Shown here: positions 45,840 through 56,269 of the stretch, in pieces
Numbering within the stretch: position 1 is the first letter of the stretch
How the letters are laid out: each line of letters begins with the position of its first letter
From: Cynocephalus volans
Lineage: Eukaryota > Chordata > Mammalia > Dermoptera > Cynocephalidae
Reading direction: 5' to 3'
Assembly (NCBI RefSeq): GCF_027409185.1
Contig: NC_084468.1
Span: 102,796,001 to 102,860,000 of the forward strand
Length of the DNA: 64,000 bases
Notes under the pieces: generated by a model
Told to the model about the DNA's origin: nothing
Database searches by the model: none
Seen by the model: only the letters and a program-made list of their open reading frames with translations
Made by a program: the position numbers and the translations under genes

Positions 45840-46735
45840 GATATCATAATAGATACATTAAATATAAGATGCTTAGGGACAAGTCTTTAAAAACATGCAA
45901 GATCATCATGGAAAAACTATGAAGCGTTTTTTGAAAGAAGACTTAAATAAATGGAAAGATATCCTATATTCATGTATAGCAATACTCAGTATCAGTAGTG
46001 AGAATTAGACACTAATCTAACTAAAGATGTTAATCCATTCCAAATTTATCTGGATCTTTAATGCAATTTCAATTCAAAAACTGACAGCTTTTTATATAAA
46101 AATTAAACAGCCTAATTCTAAAATTTTTATGATGGAACAAAGATCCACAAATATTTAAAACACCCCTGATGAAGAATAGTTAAGGCACTTTACTAGATAA
46201 CAAAACTCTAGTAAGAAAGGTGGTTTTCTATCATCACAGTAAAGAGCAAATTACCAGTAGAAAATTATAGGGACCAAAGAAACAGATGCTAGAAAATATG
46301 GAATTATAAACTAAAATAGACTGGCTTCCCAGATTTGTGTGGAAAGAATGAACTATTCAGTAAGTAATTTTGACAAAATAGATAACCCACATAGAAAATT
46401 TTAAAAGTGAAAATGAATACATACTCCACTCCTGGCTGAAATTCAATTTCAAGTGGAAAATAAATCTAAAGGTGAAAATAACACTTTTAGAGAATATATT
46501 AACTTAAATGTGTATTTTAAGTAGTCAGAATAGGAAAAGTTTTATTAAAGAAGACAATTTATAAACAATAAATGTGACTAGTCTAAAAGTAAGACCTCCT
46601 ATTAACCAAAAGCTACCCCAAAGAAAACTGTAAATATAAGCTATAAACTTGGAGATATCTGACACATATTATTGAAAAAGAATTAGTATCCACAAAGTAT
46701 ATTAAAATCCTATGAATTAGTAAGAAAAAAATCAA
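45840..46735 (+). mobile_element. Old L1M ORF2/3' fragment (sense)
   Basis: Text such as aaataaatggaaagatatcc and ttaatgcaatttcaattcaaa is the C-terminal part of ORF2 of old L1s. Strongly diverged. Confidence 0.6.
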
Positions 46736-46739
46736 ACAA

Positions 46740-46815
46740 TAAGGTCATTCAGGATATTAAAAATTGTTAAATCTTCTTGTTGAATTGATTCTTTATTATT
46801 ACATAATGACCTTCC

Positions 46816-46863
<48 letters not shown>

Positions 46864-47320
46864 CCTTGGCTTGCAGTGTATTCTATCTGATATAAATATA
46901 TCTTCTGCTCTTTTTTGGTTTCCATTAGCATTACATATCTTTTTCCATCCTTTCATTTTCAGACAGTGTGTGTCTTTATAGGTGAAGTGAGCTTCTTATA
47001 GGCAACAGATTTGGGGTTCTTGTTTTATAATCCATTGAGCCACTATATCTTTTAATTGGGGCATTTAATCCATTTATATTTAGAGTTATTATTGATATAT
47101 AATTATTTCTTACTGCCATTTTGTTCCTTTTTTTCTTTTTTTTGTTAATTCTTTTTTTCCTTTTTCAATCTTTCTGCTTTTGTGATTGAGTGATATTTTC
47201 TAGCAGTGTATTTTGATTTCTTGCTATTTAGTTTTAATATGCCTCAGAGGTTTTTGTGATTTTTTTCTTCTTTATATATGTTTATTTTATTTCCAAAATT
47301 TGTTATTTTATATACAGAAT
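46740..47320 (-). mobile_element. L1 ORF2 endonuclease region (antisense) with T42 run
   Basis: The minus strand gives the start of ORF2 (a VRNNYISIITLNINGLN stretch) and upstream text. A pure T42 run at 46817-46858 lies within the endonuclease region where other L1s have an A-rich codon block, so it is an expansion of an internal A-run rather than a tail. Confidence 0.7.
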
Positions 47321-47322
47321 AA

Positions 47323-47340
47323 TTTTTTTTTTTTTTTTTT
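47323..47340. repeat. Poly-T tract (T18)
   Basis: 18 T residues between the L1 fragment and the MIR. Confidence 0.85.
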
Positions 47341-47344
47341 AAGA

Positions 47345-47552
47345 ATCAGCGTTTGAAATATCCATCGTGTGGCAGACACTGAGTTAGGAGAATTTTAGCA
47401 ATTATTTAATTTCCATAGCTATCCTGAGAGGTAGTTATCTCCTTCCCTTTTTTACAGGTGGGGAACTGAGGTTATCTCTATCCCTGTTTTACAGATAAGG
47501 AACTGAGGCTCCACTATTTAAGCAGTTTGCCCAGGGTGCCCTGGATTCAACA
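47345..47552 (+). mobile_element. MIR SINE with internal duplication
   Basis: Includes gtggcagacactgagttagg, the MIR core, and two copies of ttttacag..ggaactgagg about 45 bp apart, then tttgcccagggt. This is the ancient tRNA-derived MIR family shared by mammals. Confidence 0.75.
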
Positions 47553-48779
47553 TATTTCTGCCACACTACATGCCTGTCCTGCTGCAGCTCCTAGCCCTCA
47601 GGAGGCCTTCACTGCTGAGGTTCGAGGTTCCATTCTGAAGCAGTTTTTATGCACATGTCCAGCTCCACACGTCTCTGCCCTCTCACAGAGCCTATTCCCT
47701 CATAGCTGTGGTATTGGCTGTCCGGCTTATTGGTCTGGCATTTTGTCAGGTTATGAGCAGAAGGACAGGGCAGAACTGCACACCCCCACCCGTTCCAGCC
47801 TGCTGGCTCCTTGGTCTCTTGCTTGGATACTAAACCAATCAGGCTCTGTGCTCTGGCTTTAACTCAAACCAAGGGGATGGGCAGCAACAAATATTCCAGC
47901 TCTGTGAACAATTAGAGCAATATCTGGCAACACATTTGGTCTTTTATAACTTTATCTCAGCCAAATAGGCCGTCGGGTGGCTGGGAGCCCCGTCACACAC
48001 TAAGCCTTAATGTTCAGCTGCATTCCAGGTACTACCTTGGTGAGGGGTGCTCAATCCCCCTGCTGGCTCAATTCCAGACAGGTCCCAGTGACACTAACTA
48101 CACAGCCTCATGAAGGAGGCAGAGGTGGGGTTTTTCACCATTGTTCCAAGGCCTCTTCAGTGCTTCCCGTTCCGTCCCAGAGGCAGACACAGGAAGTTAC
48201 TTGGATGGAGGTCACAGCAAGTCAGTGATACTCAGGATTGGAATATGCTGCGTGGGCCACCACTTATCCTCCAGCACCACAGTCCGTAATTTAAAAAAAC
48301 TGAACTACTTAGGGACTTTTCTCTGGGAAGAGGGAATGGGGACATGGGGGCATGACGCAAAACATACAGAGTAACAATGGGAATAACCTGGTCTTTTTTG
48401 ATTCAGACTCTATTTCTTGCACCCACATAAGAGAATTGCATGTTTGCAAAAGTCTGAGAAATACTGGGTTAAACAAGGTTAAACAGATTAAGATACTGTA
48501 AGTCTTCTAAGAACCTTTAATGCATGCTCTGGAGAGCTTATAATGAAAAGTGTTTCTTAAACAGAGTCAACTACGAAACTAAGAATTCCGTAGGCACCAG
48601 GACTCCAACGAACTAGCTTTGGGAAGTGCAGCTCCAGGGTGAGCCCATAACAATCATGTAAAGATAGAAAAGTGAGGCCTAAAACAAACACTCCCCAGCA
48701 GCCTGCAGTCATTATCTTCAAAACTGTAGTGTTGGATCAAACAAGGTTGTCATTTCGTACTATCTTGTCTGTACCTCAA
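47553..48779. other. Unassigned; may include the 3' UTR of the DCLRE1B pseudogene
   Basis: Moderately G+C-rich with overlapping short frames on both strands but no recognisable protein. The part next to 48780 may be the retroposed 3' UTR. I found no poly-T that would mark its end. Confidence 0.4.
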
Positions 48780-50057
48780 CAAGGGTTTATAGTATTTTTC
48801 CACTTGCTGGTCAAAGCTTCTGGAACAGAATCCTGCCTGGAAAAAGATCGCTGGAGCCAGAAGGTGTTTTAGTGCCGGGCCCCTGAACTGAACAGCTAAA
48901 GGGGACAAGCTTGCTGCTGTGAAGTGGGCGAGAATTATCCAGGCACTTCGGTTCCCTGTGGCTGCTGGACCATCATCGTCTCCCCTGGGTACCTTGATTT
49001 AGGAGGGCCCTAAGTCAATTTCCTCCCTGGTTTCTGAAGGGATAAACTCTTCATCTGTAAACCTTAAATGCATTGAAAATCCAAAGGGGTCAGCGAACAT
49101 GGACACCGTCTTCTGGGACTCACAGGAAAGGACTGCCCATCCCATTCTTTGCGGGAGAGGTCTGGGAACAACTGCTTCTTGATCCACAAGGGATGGTGGG
49201 AGGGCTGTTCCTCAAGGTACCCAGGCCAGGGAGAAAGGTTCTCTGTCAGCTTGACATCTATTGGCATTTTCCTCAGGAGATTCAAACACATACCCTGGGT
49301 TCTTGGCCTCGTTAGCCTTATTTCCAGCAGCCAGAGAAAGCTCTGTATTCTAGAGGAGGAATTCATGCATTACTGCAGAGTCTGGAATCAGGGGCACAGA
49401 GAGCCTGGAGCTCAGCCTGTCCTGAAAGCAGTCTCCACAGGGCCGCTGACCAACAATGGGTCCCACCTGGCAAGGCTTTGGTACTACAACATAGGCCCGA
49501 AGCTCAGAGTAGAAGAAATGGTCAGAGTGAGGAATGATGTGTATACTGGGGTGGAAACAGGGGATTATCTGGCTTTGGGGAAGGATTGCAATGGTAGGGT
49601 GGATCTGGTTCCAGTGCAGCTTGGTGAAAGGTCATGCAACCAGCCCTAGCCTCCACTGGCCTACATATGCCAGGCCCAGCAGCTGTACCAACTCCAAGCA
49701 CCAAGGACTCAGTACCATCCAGGTCTGAAACTCCCAGGCCAGCTGTTCCAGTAGTGATTCCTTTCCCAAGCTGCAGAGTCTAACCCCTCATGCTTGTCCA
49801 GCCTCCTTGCCCACTGTGTGCCTGTCACACTGTTTGCTACTTCTCTGTTCTCCAAACACACAAATCTTCTTCCCACTTCCATCCATCAATCTTTATGTAA
49901 TGTGTGGGTGCTTTCAAATGAAATGCACAATCTGGGGGGCAGATTTGTCATGCAAGAAGAATGAGACCTGGGTTGCAATTGGTGTCATCTATATATGAAG
50001 TATTGATCTGCTTCCTCAATGTCAGGACCAACTCCTTTAGCATGGATGATGTATATC

Positions 50058-50071
50058 GAAAATCATGTGTG
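50058..50071. repeat. TSD of L1 mini-element, left copy
   Basis: gaaaatcatgtgtg, matched 13 of 14 by gaaaatcatctgtg at 51767-51780. Removing one copy plus the insert restores the continuity of the DCLRE1B reading. Confidence 0.88.
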
Positions 50072-51766
50072 TACAAGATGGCGGAATAGATGGTCCCCAT
50101 TGTCACTCTCTCCCACAAATCAACCAATTTGCAACTATAAAAAAGCAACAACAGCCAAGCTGGGACCACTAGAGATCCAGGGGAGAGAAGGGGAGACCTA
50201 TGGAGTGCATGAAGGTGGGAGAAGCCACAATGAGAGAAAGAAAAAACCACTCTGACCATTTCGTGCCATGGCTGCTTTATGGCTGAGCACATGGAGCAGG
50301 AGTCAACAAAAGCTGCAGCTGTGCCCTTCAGATGAAGCTGCGTGGAGGCAGCAGGGGAGAAAGACTTGGTGGCCCCCAGGCCAACAAGACCACTAATAGG
50401 GTTCTGGCGGGCCCACATAGAAACGAGGAGCCACAACAACTCACTCACAGGCTGGTGAGTCACTCAAAGGGACCAGCACATGGCCCATTCCATGAGAACT
50501 GTTTAGAGCATGGGTGGTGAGGGAGACGGGCCTACTGGGGGGACACTGGGGCATGGCAAAGACAGCTGACTGGCACCCCAATAAGCAAAGGAACACTCAG
50601 AGGAATATAGGAATATAGAATTGCATGGGGTGCAGTTTGATGAAAGGATTCAGGCCCAGACCTGTGTTTTTACACAACCCAGGTGCACCAGATCTCTGGA
50701 GAGCCAGAAGTACCTATAAGATCAACCATTAAGACCTGAGCTGCACAAAAAGCCTTCCCTAGGGAATCAGCAGCAAAGCAGCAATTTAGCTCAACCACAC
50801 AGCTCAAGTACTGTTCCCCACAGGCAGTTCCCCCAATTTAGAAGTAAGCAAAGGACAAAATATTGGTTCTGGTCCAGGTATACTGCCAGCTCCTCAGGGC
50901 CCACCCAGGGACCTGAGACCTGGGGTGGGGACTGGATCCTCCTCCCACAACCAGGCTCCCACCTGGGGACCTGAGACCTGGAGTGGGAACGAGGCCCCCT
51001 CCCACAACCAGGCCTGCCCAGGGACCTGAGGTATGGAGCCAGAGACCGGACCCCCCTCCTAGAACCAGGCTCACCACCAGCTGCTTGGGGCCTGCCTGGG
51101 TTTCTGAGATCTGGAACCAGGGACTGGACAGCCCCCTAGAACCAGGCACACTGCCAGCATCAAGAAGCATGCCAAAAACATCACCTCCATGTGGGTGGCC
51201 CACCACAGCCACCACAATAACCACAGCTGCCATGAAAGCAGCTAGACACCACAACCATCACGCAGATGGTCCGCCAGCCACTGGAGTGCATTGATACACT
51301 GAGAGTCACCAGCAGAGACCAAAGAAAAGAAGAGGATGTCTCTCTCCACAAAGCCCATTCCAGAGTGACAGAAGAAGCATCTGCTCTGTGATCATAATGG
51401 GAGACCTGAACACACCTCTCAGCATTGGACAGATCATCTACGCAACAAATCAACAGAGTAACCATTACTCTTGCAGAACGAGAGAAGAAATCTAGGGTTA
51501 TCCGGGGGGGAGGGGAGGGGGATGGGGAGAGTTTGGACAAGGGTCATAAAGAACAAGTACGATTTGTAACAATATATATGCTAGTAATATTGATTTGATC
51601 AACATATGTCAACGTTGAACCCCAAAAATATGTATAATCAATTATGAGTCAATAAAAATTTAAAATAAAATAAAGTTAAATTAAATTAAATTTAAAAATT
51701 AATAAAATAAATAAATAAAGTACAGATTGTGACCTGGAACCCATGAGAAAAAAAAAAAGAAAGAAA
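50072..51766 (+). mobile_element. Non-autonomous L1-derived mini-element
   Basis: A 1,695-bp insert starts tacaagatggcggaatag, a YY1-type L1 5' end. It has a G+C-rich 5' UTR (to about 51340) with repeated ggacctgagacctgg units, a scrap of ORF2 endonuclease around the GDLNTPL block (about 51395-51460), then directly a G-rich L1 3' UTR (51507-51535) and an A-rich tail to 51766. ORF1, RT and the rest of ORF2 are absent. The 5' UTR part is shared with 16430-16800. It needed L1 proteins from elsewhere. Confidence 0.82.
50885..51160. repeat. G+C-rich tandem units in mini-element 5' UTR
   Basis: Imperfect units built around gggacctgagacctgg..tggg..ggac/gaggcccc..cccacaaccaggc recur about every 60-70 bp (near 50900, 50955, 51015 and 51100, the last most diverged). 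Confidence 0.75.
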
Positions 51767-52320
51767 GAAAATCATCTGTGAAGATGTCTCCAAAGTATCC
51801 TTCAAAAAGAAACAGGGACAGTGATTGGCATCAGTGAGAGATACAATGACAGTCTCTCATCTAATTTTGTTTAGAGGTGATACATGGCTCTCACCAAACT
51901 CCAGGGCACGGATCCACTGCTTAGTTACCTGTAGGTGACAATGCAAGAGGTGGGCAGTGATAGAGGAGCAGTAGACAGGCTGGGTCCCAGTGCTAGATAG
52001 GCCCATGGTGTGATCTGAGTGCATGTGGGACAAGAAGAAGAGCTCCGTGGTACCAGCCCAGCACAGGCTCCAAAAGTCCACAGTAATGGACTCACTGGGT
52101 ATCAGGACCCTGCTTATGGTGGCAGGGTTGGAGAGTCACCAGCAGAATCTTCTGGGGACAGGGCTCTTACATGAAGCTTCCACAATGGCTTCCTATAAAA
52201 GTCATGCTGGGGCAAGAACAGGACCAGAGACCATAAGAAAAAGCCAGCGCGGTAGAGGAATAAGTTACTGGAGGGGGCAGAAAGAAGTGACTGCACTCAT
52301 GTGAGCCTAGAGTGGGAGCT

Positions 52321-52739
52321 CAGATTGCAGAAGGCATCAGCACTCCCACCCATATTTTAAAACACTTTATGATCTAGAGTTAGAAAAATATTTTACTTTC
52401 ACTAAATGAGAAACAAGGCCTTTATCAATTGTAAGCTCACAGACCAGTTTTGTTTGCACAAAATGAGATGCGTTACAATAAAATAAAAATTTTATTATTT
52501 TCACTGATTATATTTTTCAGAACTTTGGACAGGAAATGATGAGGATGGATTTTCTGTCCATGATGGCTGGAGATAAGAAGAATCAAAGGCTGGAGATGAC
52601 TTGGCAGCTGGGAACTGAAATCATCTGAAGGCTTTTTCAGCTGACTCTGATACCAGGGCTAGGATGACTTGAAGACTGAGTCTGCTGACATGAGCATATG
52701 CCTACATATTGTTGCTTGGCTGGTGAAACTTATACACAC
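52321..52739. other. Unassigned DNA
   Basis: No gene recognised. The part at 52540-52700 (ggctggagatgacttggcagctggg) has the look of an old interspersed repeat that I cannot name. Confidence 0.4.
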
Positions 52740-52924
52740 ACATGTGTTTTATTTTATGTTTATTTTATGTGTATTTGATTTTATTTTTAATTGGCAAATA
52801 ATTGTACATATTTATGGCATAAATGTGTTGTTTTGAGATATATTTACATTTGGAATAATTAAATCAAGCTAATAATATACCCATGTTTATCTCAATATTT
52901 TGTGGTGAGAACATTTAAAATTTT
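52740..52924 (-). mobile_element. Old L1M 3' UTR (antisense), host of a younger L1
   Basis: Antisense L1 3' UTR (tttttaattggcaaataattg, then gtggtgagaacatttaaaa in two pieces). It appears to continue beyond the younger insertion at about 53575 (aatctaatgtttaagcaattttg). Confidence 0.6.
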
Positions 52925-53570
52925 CATATTTTGGCTATTGTAAGAAGAGCTACAGTGAACATGAGAGTGCAGGTGTCCCTTCAACAAGATGATTTCCATT
53001 CCCATGGATATATACTAAAAAGTGGGATTGCTGGATTATATGGTAGCTCTTTCTGTAGTTGTTTGAGGAACCTCCATACTATTTTCCATAATGGCTTTGC
53101 TAATTTACAGTCCCACCAACAGTGGAGAAGAGTTGCCCTTTCCCCGCATCCTCTCCAGCATTTGCTCTTCTTGGTCTTTTTAATAATGGCCAGTCTAAGC
53201 CATTTGCAGCAACATGGATGAGCCTGGAGAAAATTATCTGAAGTGAAATAAGCCAGACACAGAAAGAGAAATACCACATGTTCTCACTCATAACTGAGTG
53301 GGAAGGAAGGAAGGAAGGAAAGGAAAGAAGGAAGGAAGGAAGAAAGGAAGGAAGGAGGGAGGGAGGGAGGGAGGGAGGGAAGGAGGGAGGGAGGGAGGGA
53401 GGGAAGAACCACAATAATACATTGAACTTTCAGAAGGAGAGAACAAAGCTATGGATTCTAGAGATGGGGACAGGGAGGGAGGGGGCTTGGGAGTGACAGG
53501 TTGGGTGAAGGGCATGGGGAAAGATTATGATTTGTAATTATGAATATGCTAATAATAATAAAAAAATAAA
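52925..53570 (+). mobile_element. L1 with inverted 5' part (twin-priming signature)
   Basis: The first half, 52925-53200, is antisense: the ORF2 end with knuckle CWRGCGERATLLHCWWDC read on the minus strand. It joins at about 53200 to sense 3' UTR sequence (atttgcagcaacatggatga, then a G-rich tract) and an A-rich tail at 53558-53578. An inverted 5' segment followed by a normally oriented 3' segment is the known result of twin-primed reverse transcription. The flanking L1M text continues on either side, giving the boundaries. Confidence 0.8.
53297..53405. repeat. GGAA/GGGA purine microsatellite
   Basis: An array of ggaa then ggga tetramers within the L1 3' UTR. The antisense sister copy at 24050-24135 has the same arrangement, so it is part of the L1 subfamily's 3' UTR and has expanded. 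Confidence 0.92.
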
Positions 53571-54235
53571 AATAAAATCTAATGTTTAAGCAATTTTGAA
53601 ATATACAGCACAATATTATTAATTAACCTGAAACACATTATGCTAAGTTAAGTAAGCCAGGCATAAAAAATACCATATGATCTTAAATGTATGTGGAATA
53701 TAAAAAAATCAAACTCATAGAAGTAGAGAGTAAAATAGTGAAACTTTCAAGACAGTAGAAAATAATTACACACATACATGCACACACAAATTTAAAAACC
53801 TGGTTGTCATGCAAACATAACATTAATTTGTTTCAAAATTATTTTAACTTCATTATGAGGCTGCCAGGAAAATAATAAAACTATTTTCCCTACAAAGTAA
53901 TTTTCTGAGGTCTCCCTAGCTCAAGAAATTACAAAGTCTAATTAAAGTTAATATTATTTTTAAAAAATTATTTATGTATTTATGTATTGGTAATTGACAC
54001 ATAATAAGTGCAAACATTTATGTGGTACAGTGTGACGTTTCAATACATGGACACAATGTGTAACCACCAAATCAGTGTAATTGGTATAGTCATAACCTCA
54101 GATATTTATCACGTTACTGATGAGAACATTCAAAATCCTTTTTGCTATTTTGGAATGTACAATATATCGTTAAACATAATCACTCCACTCTGTTCTTTTG
54201 TATTTTCACTGACTTAGTCATATATAAAAAGAGAG
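53571..54235. mobile_element. Old L1M fragments, mixed orientation
   Basis: 53575-53780 includes sense 3' UTR text (gctaagttaagtaagccagg, then actcatagaagtagagag) and 53980-54215 antisense 3' UTR text. Both are diverged. Confidence 0.55.
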
Positions 54236-54945
54236 ATTTTCTGTTGTATTATCTTTATATTATTCTAAATCTCTAAAGTCTGTATTAGTTGCTTGTACTT
54301 TCTAACTTATTTAAGCATTTATTGTTTCTGTTTTAGATGTTTAATTGTACAGTATAACTTTGTAACATTTTTGGAGTCAGTTGGAACCACTAGTTTACAA
54401 GATAGAAAAAATTCTGTTTGTAGAACTTAATTCTAATAGCAGTATTATGTAAAAGTAGCTTTCCAAGGGTGGCATGGTTTTAATTAAATGTTCTCTTTGC
54501 TCTTCCATAATCAATGCATTTGTTTTGCTCTTTTTTAAGTTTTAATGCCATCAAAGGTGAAAGGAGTAAACTAATTTAAACATACTGCATTGCAGTACAA
54601 AAATGTGAAAGAGAGAAGCCATTCAGCATTAGTGTGTAACTCAATAAGAAGAAACCTTCATTCGAAAGAACAATGGGCCTACCTTGCAATTTCTCCATAA
54701 GAATGATTCAGTTGCTCTTCTAAACAAAGTCATGAGACTCCTCAATACAAGAAAGCACTAAAGGGAAAATCTGTCTAGTGACGGGATACAAATATATTAT
54801 CAGTGTCACATGCATTTTAATCAGAATTCGAAATTTCTGGGAAACATGCAGCACATTTTATGAGCCTCTTTATAATGATTTAGTAGGAAATAGGCCAATT
54901 TGTACAGATCTTCCTTTTCAAAGCTATTAGATTAACTGACAATTC

Positions 54946-54976
<31 letters not shown>

Positions 54977-55005
54977 CACATATATATATATATATATATT
55001 AAATT
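54236..55005. other. Unassigned DNA ending in a TA microsatellite
   Basis: No gene recognised; a TA/TATAC tract lies at 54946-55000. Confidence 0.5.
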
Positions 55006-55010
55006 AACAT

Positions 55011-55409
55011 TGATAGAGTTTGGATGTTATTGTCCCCCCAAAACTCATGTGGAAATCTGATCCGCAATGTGGCAGTGTTGGGAGCTGTTTGGGTCATGGG
55101 GGTGGATCCCTCATGCATGGATTAATGCTCTCTCTGGAGGTGGGGATATTGAGTGAGTTCTCACTCTATTTGTACCCATGAGAGCTGGTTGTTTAAAAGA
55201 CCCTGGCACCTCCTCTCTCTTGCTTCCTCTCTCCATGTTATCTTCTTGTACCTGCCAGCTGCCTGCTGCTTTCTGCCATGAGTAGAAGGAGTCTGAGGCC
55301 CGTGCCAGATGCAGCTGTCCTAGAATCATATGCCAAATAAACCTCATTTCTTTATAAATTACCCAGTTTCAGGTATCTTGTTATAGCAACACAAAAATGG
55401 AATGATACA
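55011..55409 (+). mobile_element. MaLR (MST-like) solo LTR, perfect 5-bp TSD
   Basis: A 399-bp LTR from TGATAGAGTTTGG to AATGATACA with AATAAA near 55338. It is flanked by aacat at 55006-55010 and 55410-55414, an exact 5-bp duplication as expected for ERVL-type integration. Confidence 0.85.
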
Positions 55410-55424
55410 AACATATTTTACTTT

Positions 55425-55570
55425 TAGAACAGTTTTAGGTGCAGATAGTATAGAGAGTTCCTACAGACCGTCATATTACATCTTGCATTGGTGTGGTACA
55501 TTTGTTAAAACTGATGAGCCAGTATTGATGCATTATTATTAACTAAATTCATATTTTAAATTAGGATTTA
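55425..55570 (-). mobile_element. Old L1M-type fragment
   Basis: Text (agtatagagagttcctacag) related to the 3' UTR fragment at 39430-39480. Confidence 0.4.
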
Positions 55571-55629
55571 CTTCTTGTGTTGTGCAGTCCTATGTGTTTT
55601 ATCACAGATATTTTTACCAAATTTTGTAT

Positions 55630-56265
55630 TACTCTCTCTTTTTTTAGAAATTTTATTGTATATATTTAAGATATACAACATGATTTTCAAGATACATATA
55701 GATAGTAAAATGGTTACTGCTGTAAAACAAATTAACATATCCATCAATATTTGTCTTTCTGTGTCTGGTTTATTTCACTTACCATAATGTCCTCCAGCTT
55801 CATTCATGTTGTAGCAAGTGGCAGTACCTCCTTTTTAAAAGCTGATTCATGTTTCATTATATATAGTATATATACCACAGTTTCTTTATCTGTTTTTTCA
55901 TCAACAGACACTTAAGTTGTTTTCATATCTTTTTTTTTTATTTTTTAAAGATGACCAGTAAGGGGATCTTAACCCTTGACTTGGTGTTGTCAGCACCACG
56001 ATCAGCCAGTGAGCTAACTGGCCATCCCTATATGGGATCCGAACCCAGGGCCTTGGTGTTATCAGCACCACACTCTCCTGAGTGAGCCACGGGCTGGCCC
56101 AACTTGTTTTCATATCTTGACTACTGTGAATAATGCTGCAATGAACATGGGAGTGCAGATATTTTTAAGAAGTGATGACTTCATTTTCTTTGGGTATGTA
56201 CTTAGAAGAGGGGTTGCTAAGTCATACTGTAGTTCTATAAGTGAAAATATATCCTGTGTTAATGA
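55630..56265 (-). mobile_element. L1 3' region (antisense), hosting a SINE
   Basis: Antisense 3' UTR and ORF2 end; the text continues after the SINE (ctactgtgaataatgctgca). Confidence 0.75.
55931..56100 (-). mobile_element. Dimeric tRNA-Ile-derived SINE (CYN-like)
   Basis: A second copy, antisense: two tRNA-like units (box B-like GGTTCGGATCC in the first; GGTTAAGATCC in the second) and an A-tail (plus-strand T run) at 55931-55946. The duplications aagttgttttcatatct (55914-55930) and aacttgttttcatatct (56101-56117) differ at one base. Inserted into an antisense L1. Confidence 0.9.
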
Positions 56266-56269
56266 ATCA

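Larger units (their letters stand above)
48780..52320 (-). pseudogene. DCLRE1B: Processed pseudogene of DCLRE1B (SNM1B/Apollo)
   Basis: DCLRE1B is a 5' exonuclease of the metallo-beta-lactamase/beta-CASP family that protects telomeres. The minus strand gives its whole coding sequence in order: VDFWSL and HMHSDH (metal-binding motif, 52010-52027), ITAHLLH, DANHCP (near 51810), then after an insertion DFRYT.SMLKE (near 50040) and [16 protein letters not shown] (near 49510), [17 protein letters not shown] (near 49220), [14 protein letters not shown], and FDQQVEKY (near 48800). Less the insert it is about 1.62 kb, equal to the intronless coding length (532 codons in human, from memory), so it is retroposed. 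The start codon is ATA (52117-52115); stops and frameshifts abound. 52118-52320 would be 5' UTR. Outer ends are approximate. Confidence 0.9.

Noticed and set aside
48780..52320. A functional DCLRE1B retrogene
   Set aside because: The start codon is ATA, there are stops and frameshifts throughout, and a 1.7-kb insertion interrupts the catalytic domain.
53278..53515. Frames rich in Gly/Arg/Glu and Pro/Ser
   Set aside because: They are translations of the GGAA/GGGA microsatellite in the L1 3' UTR.
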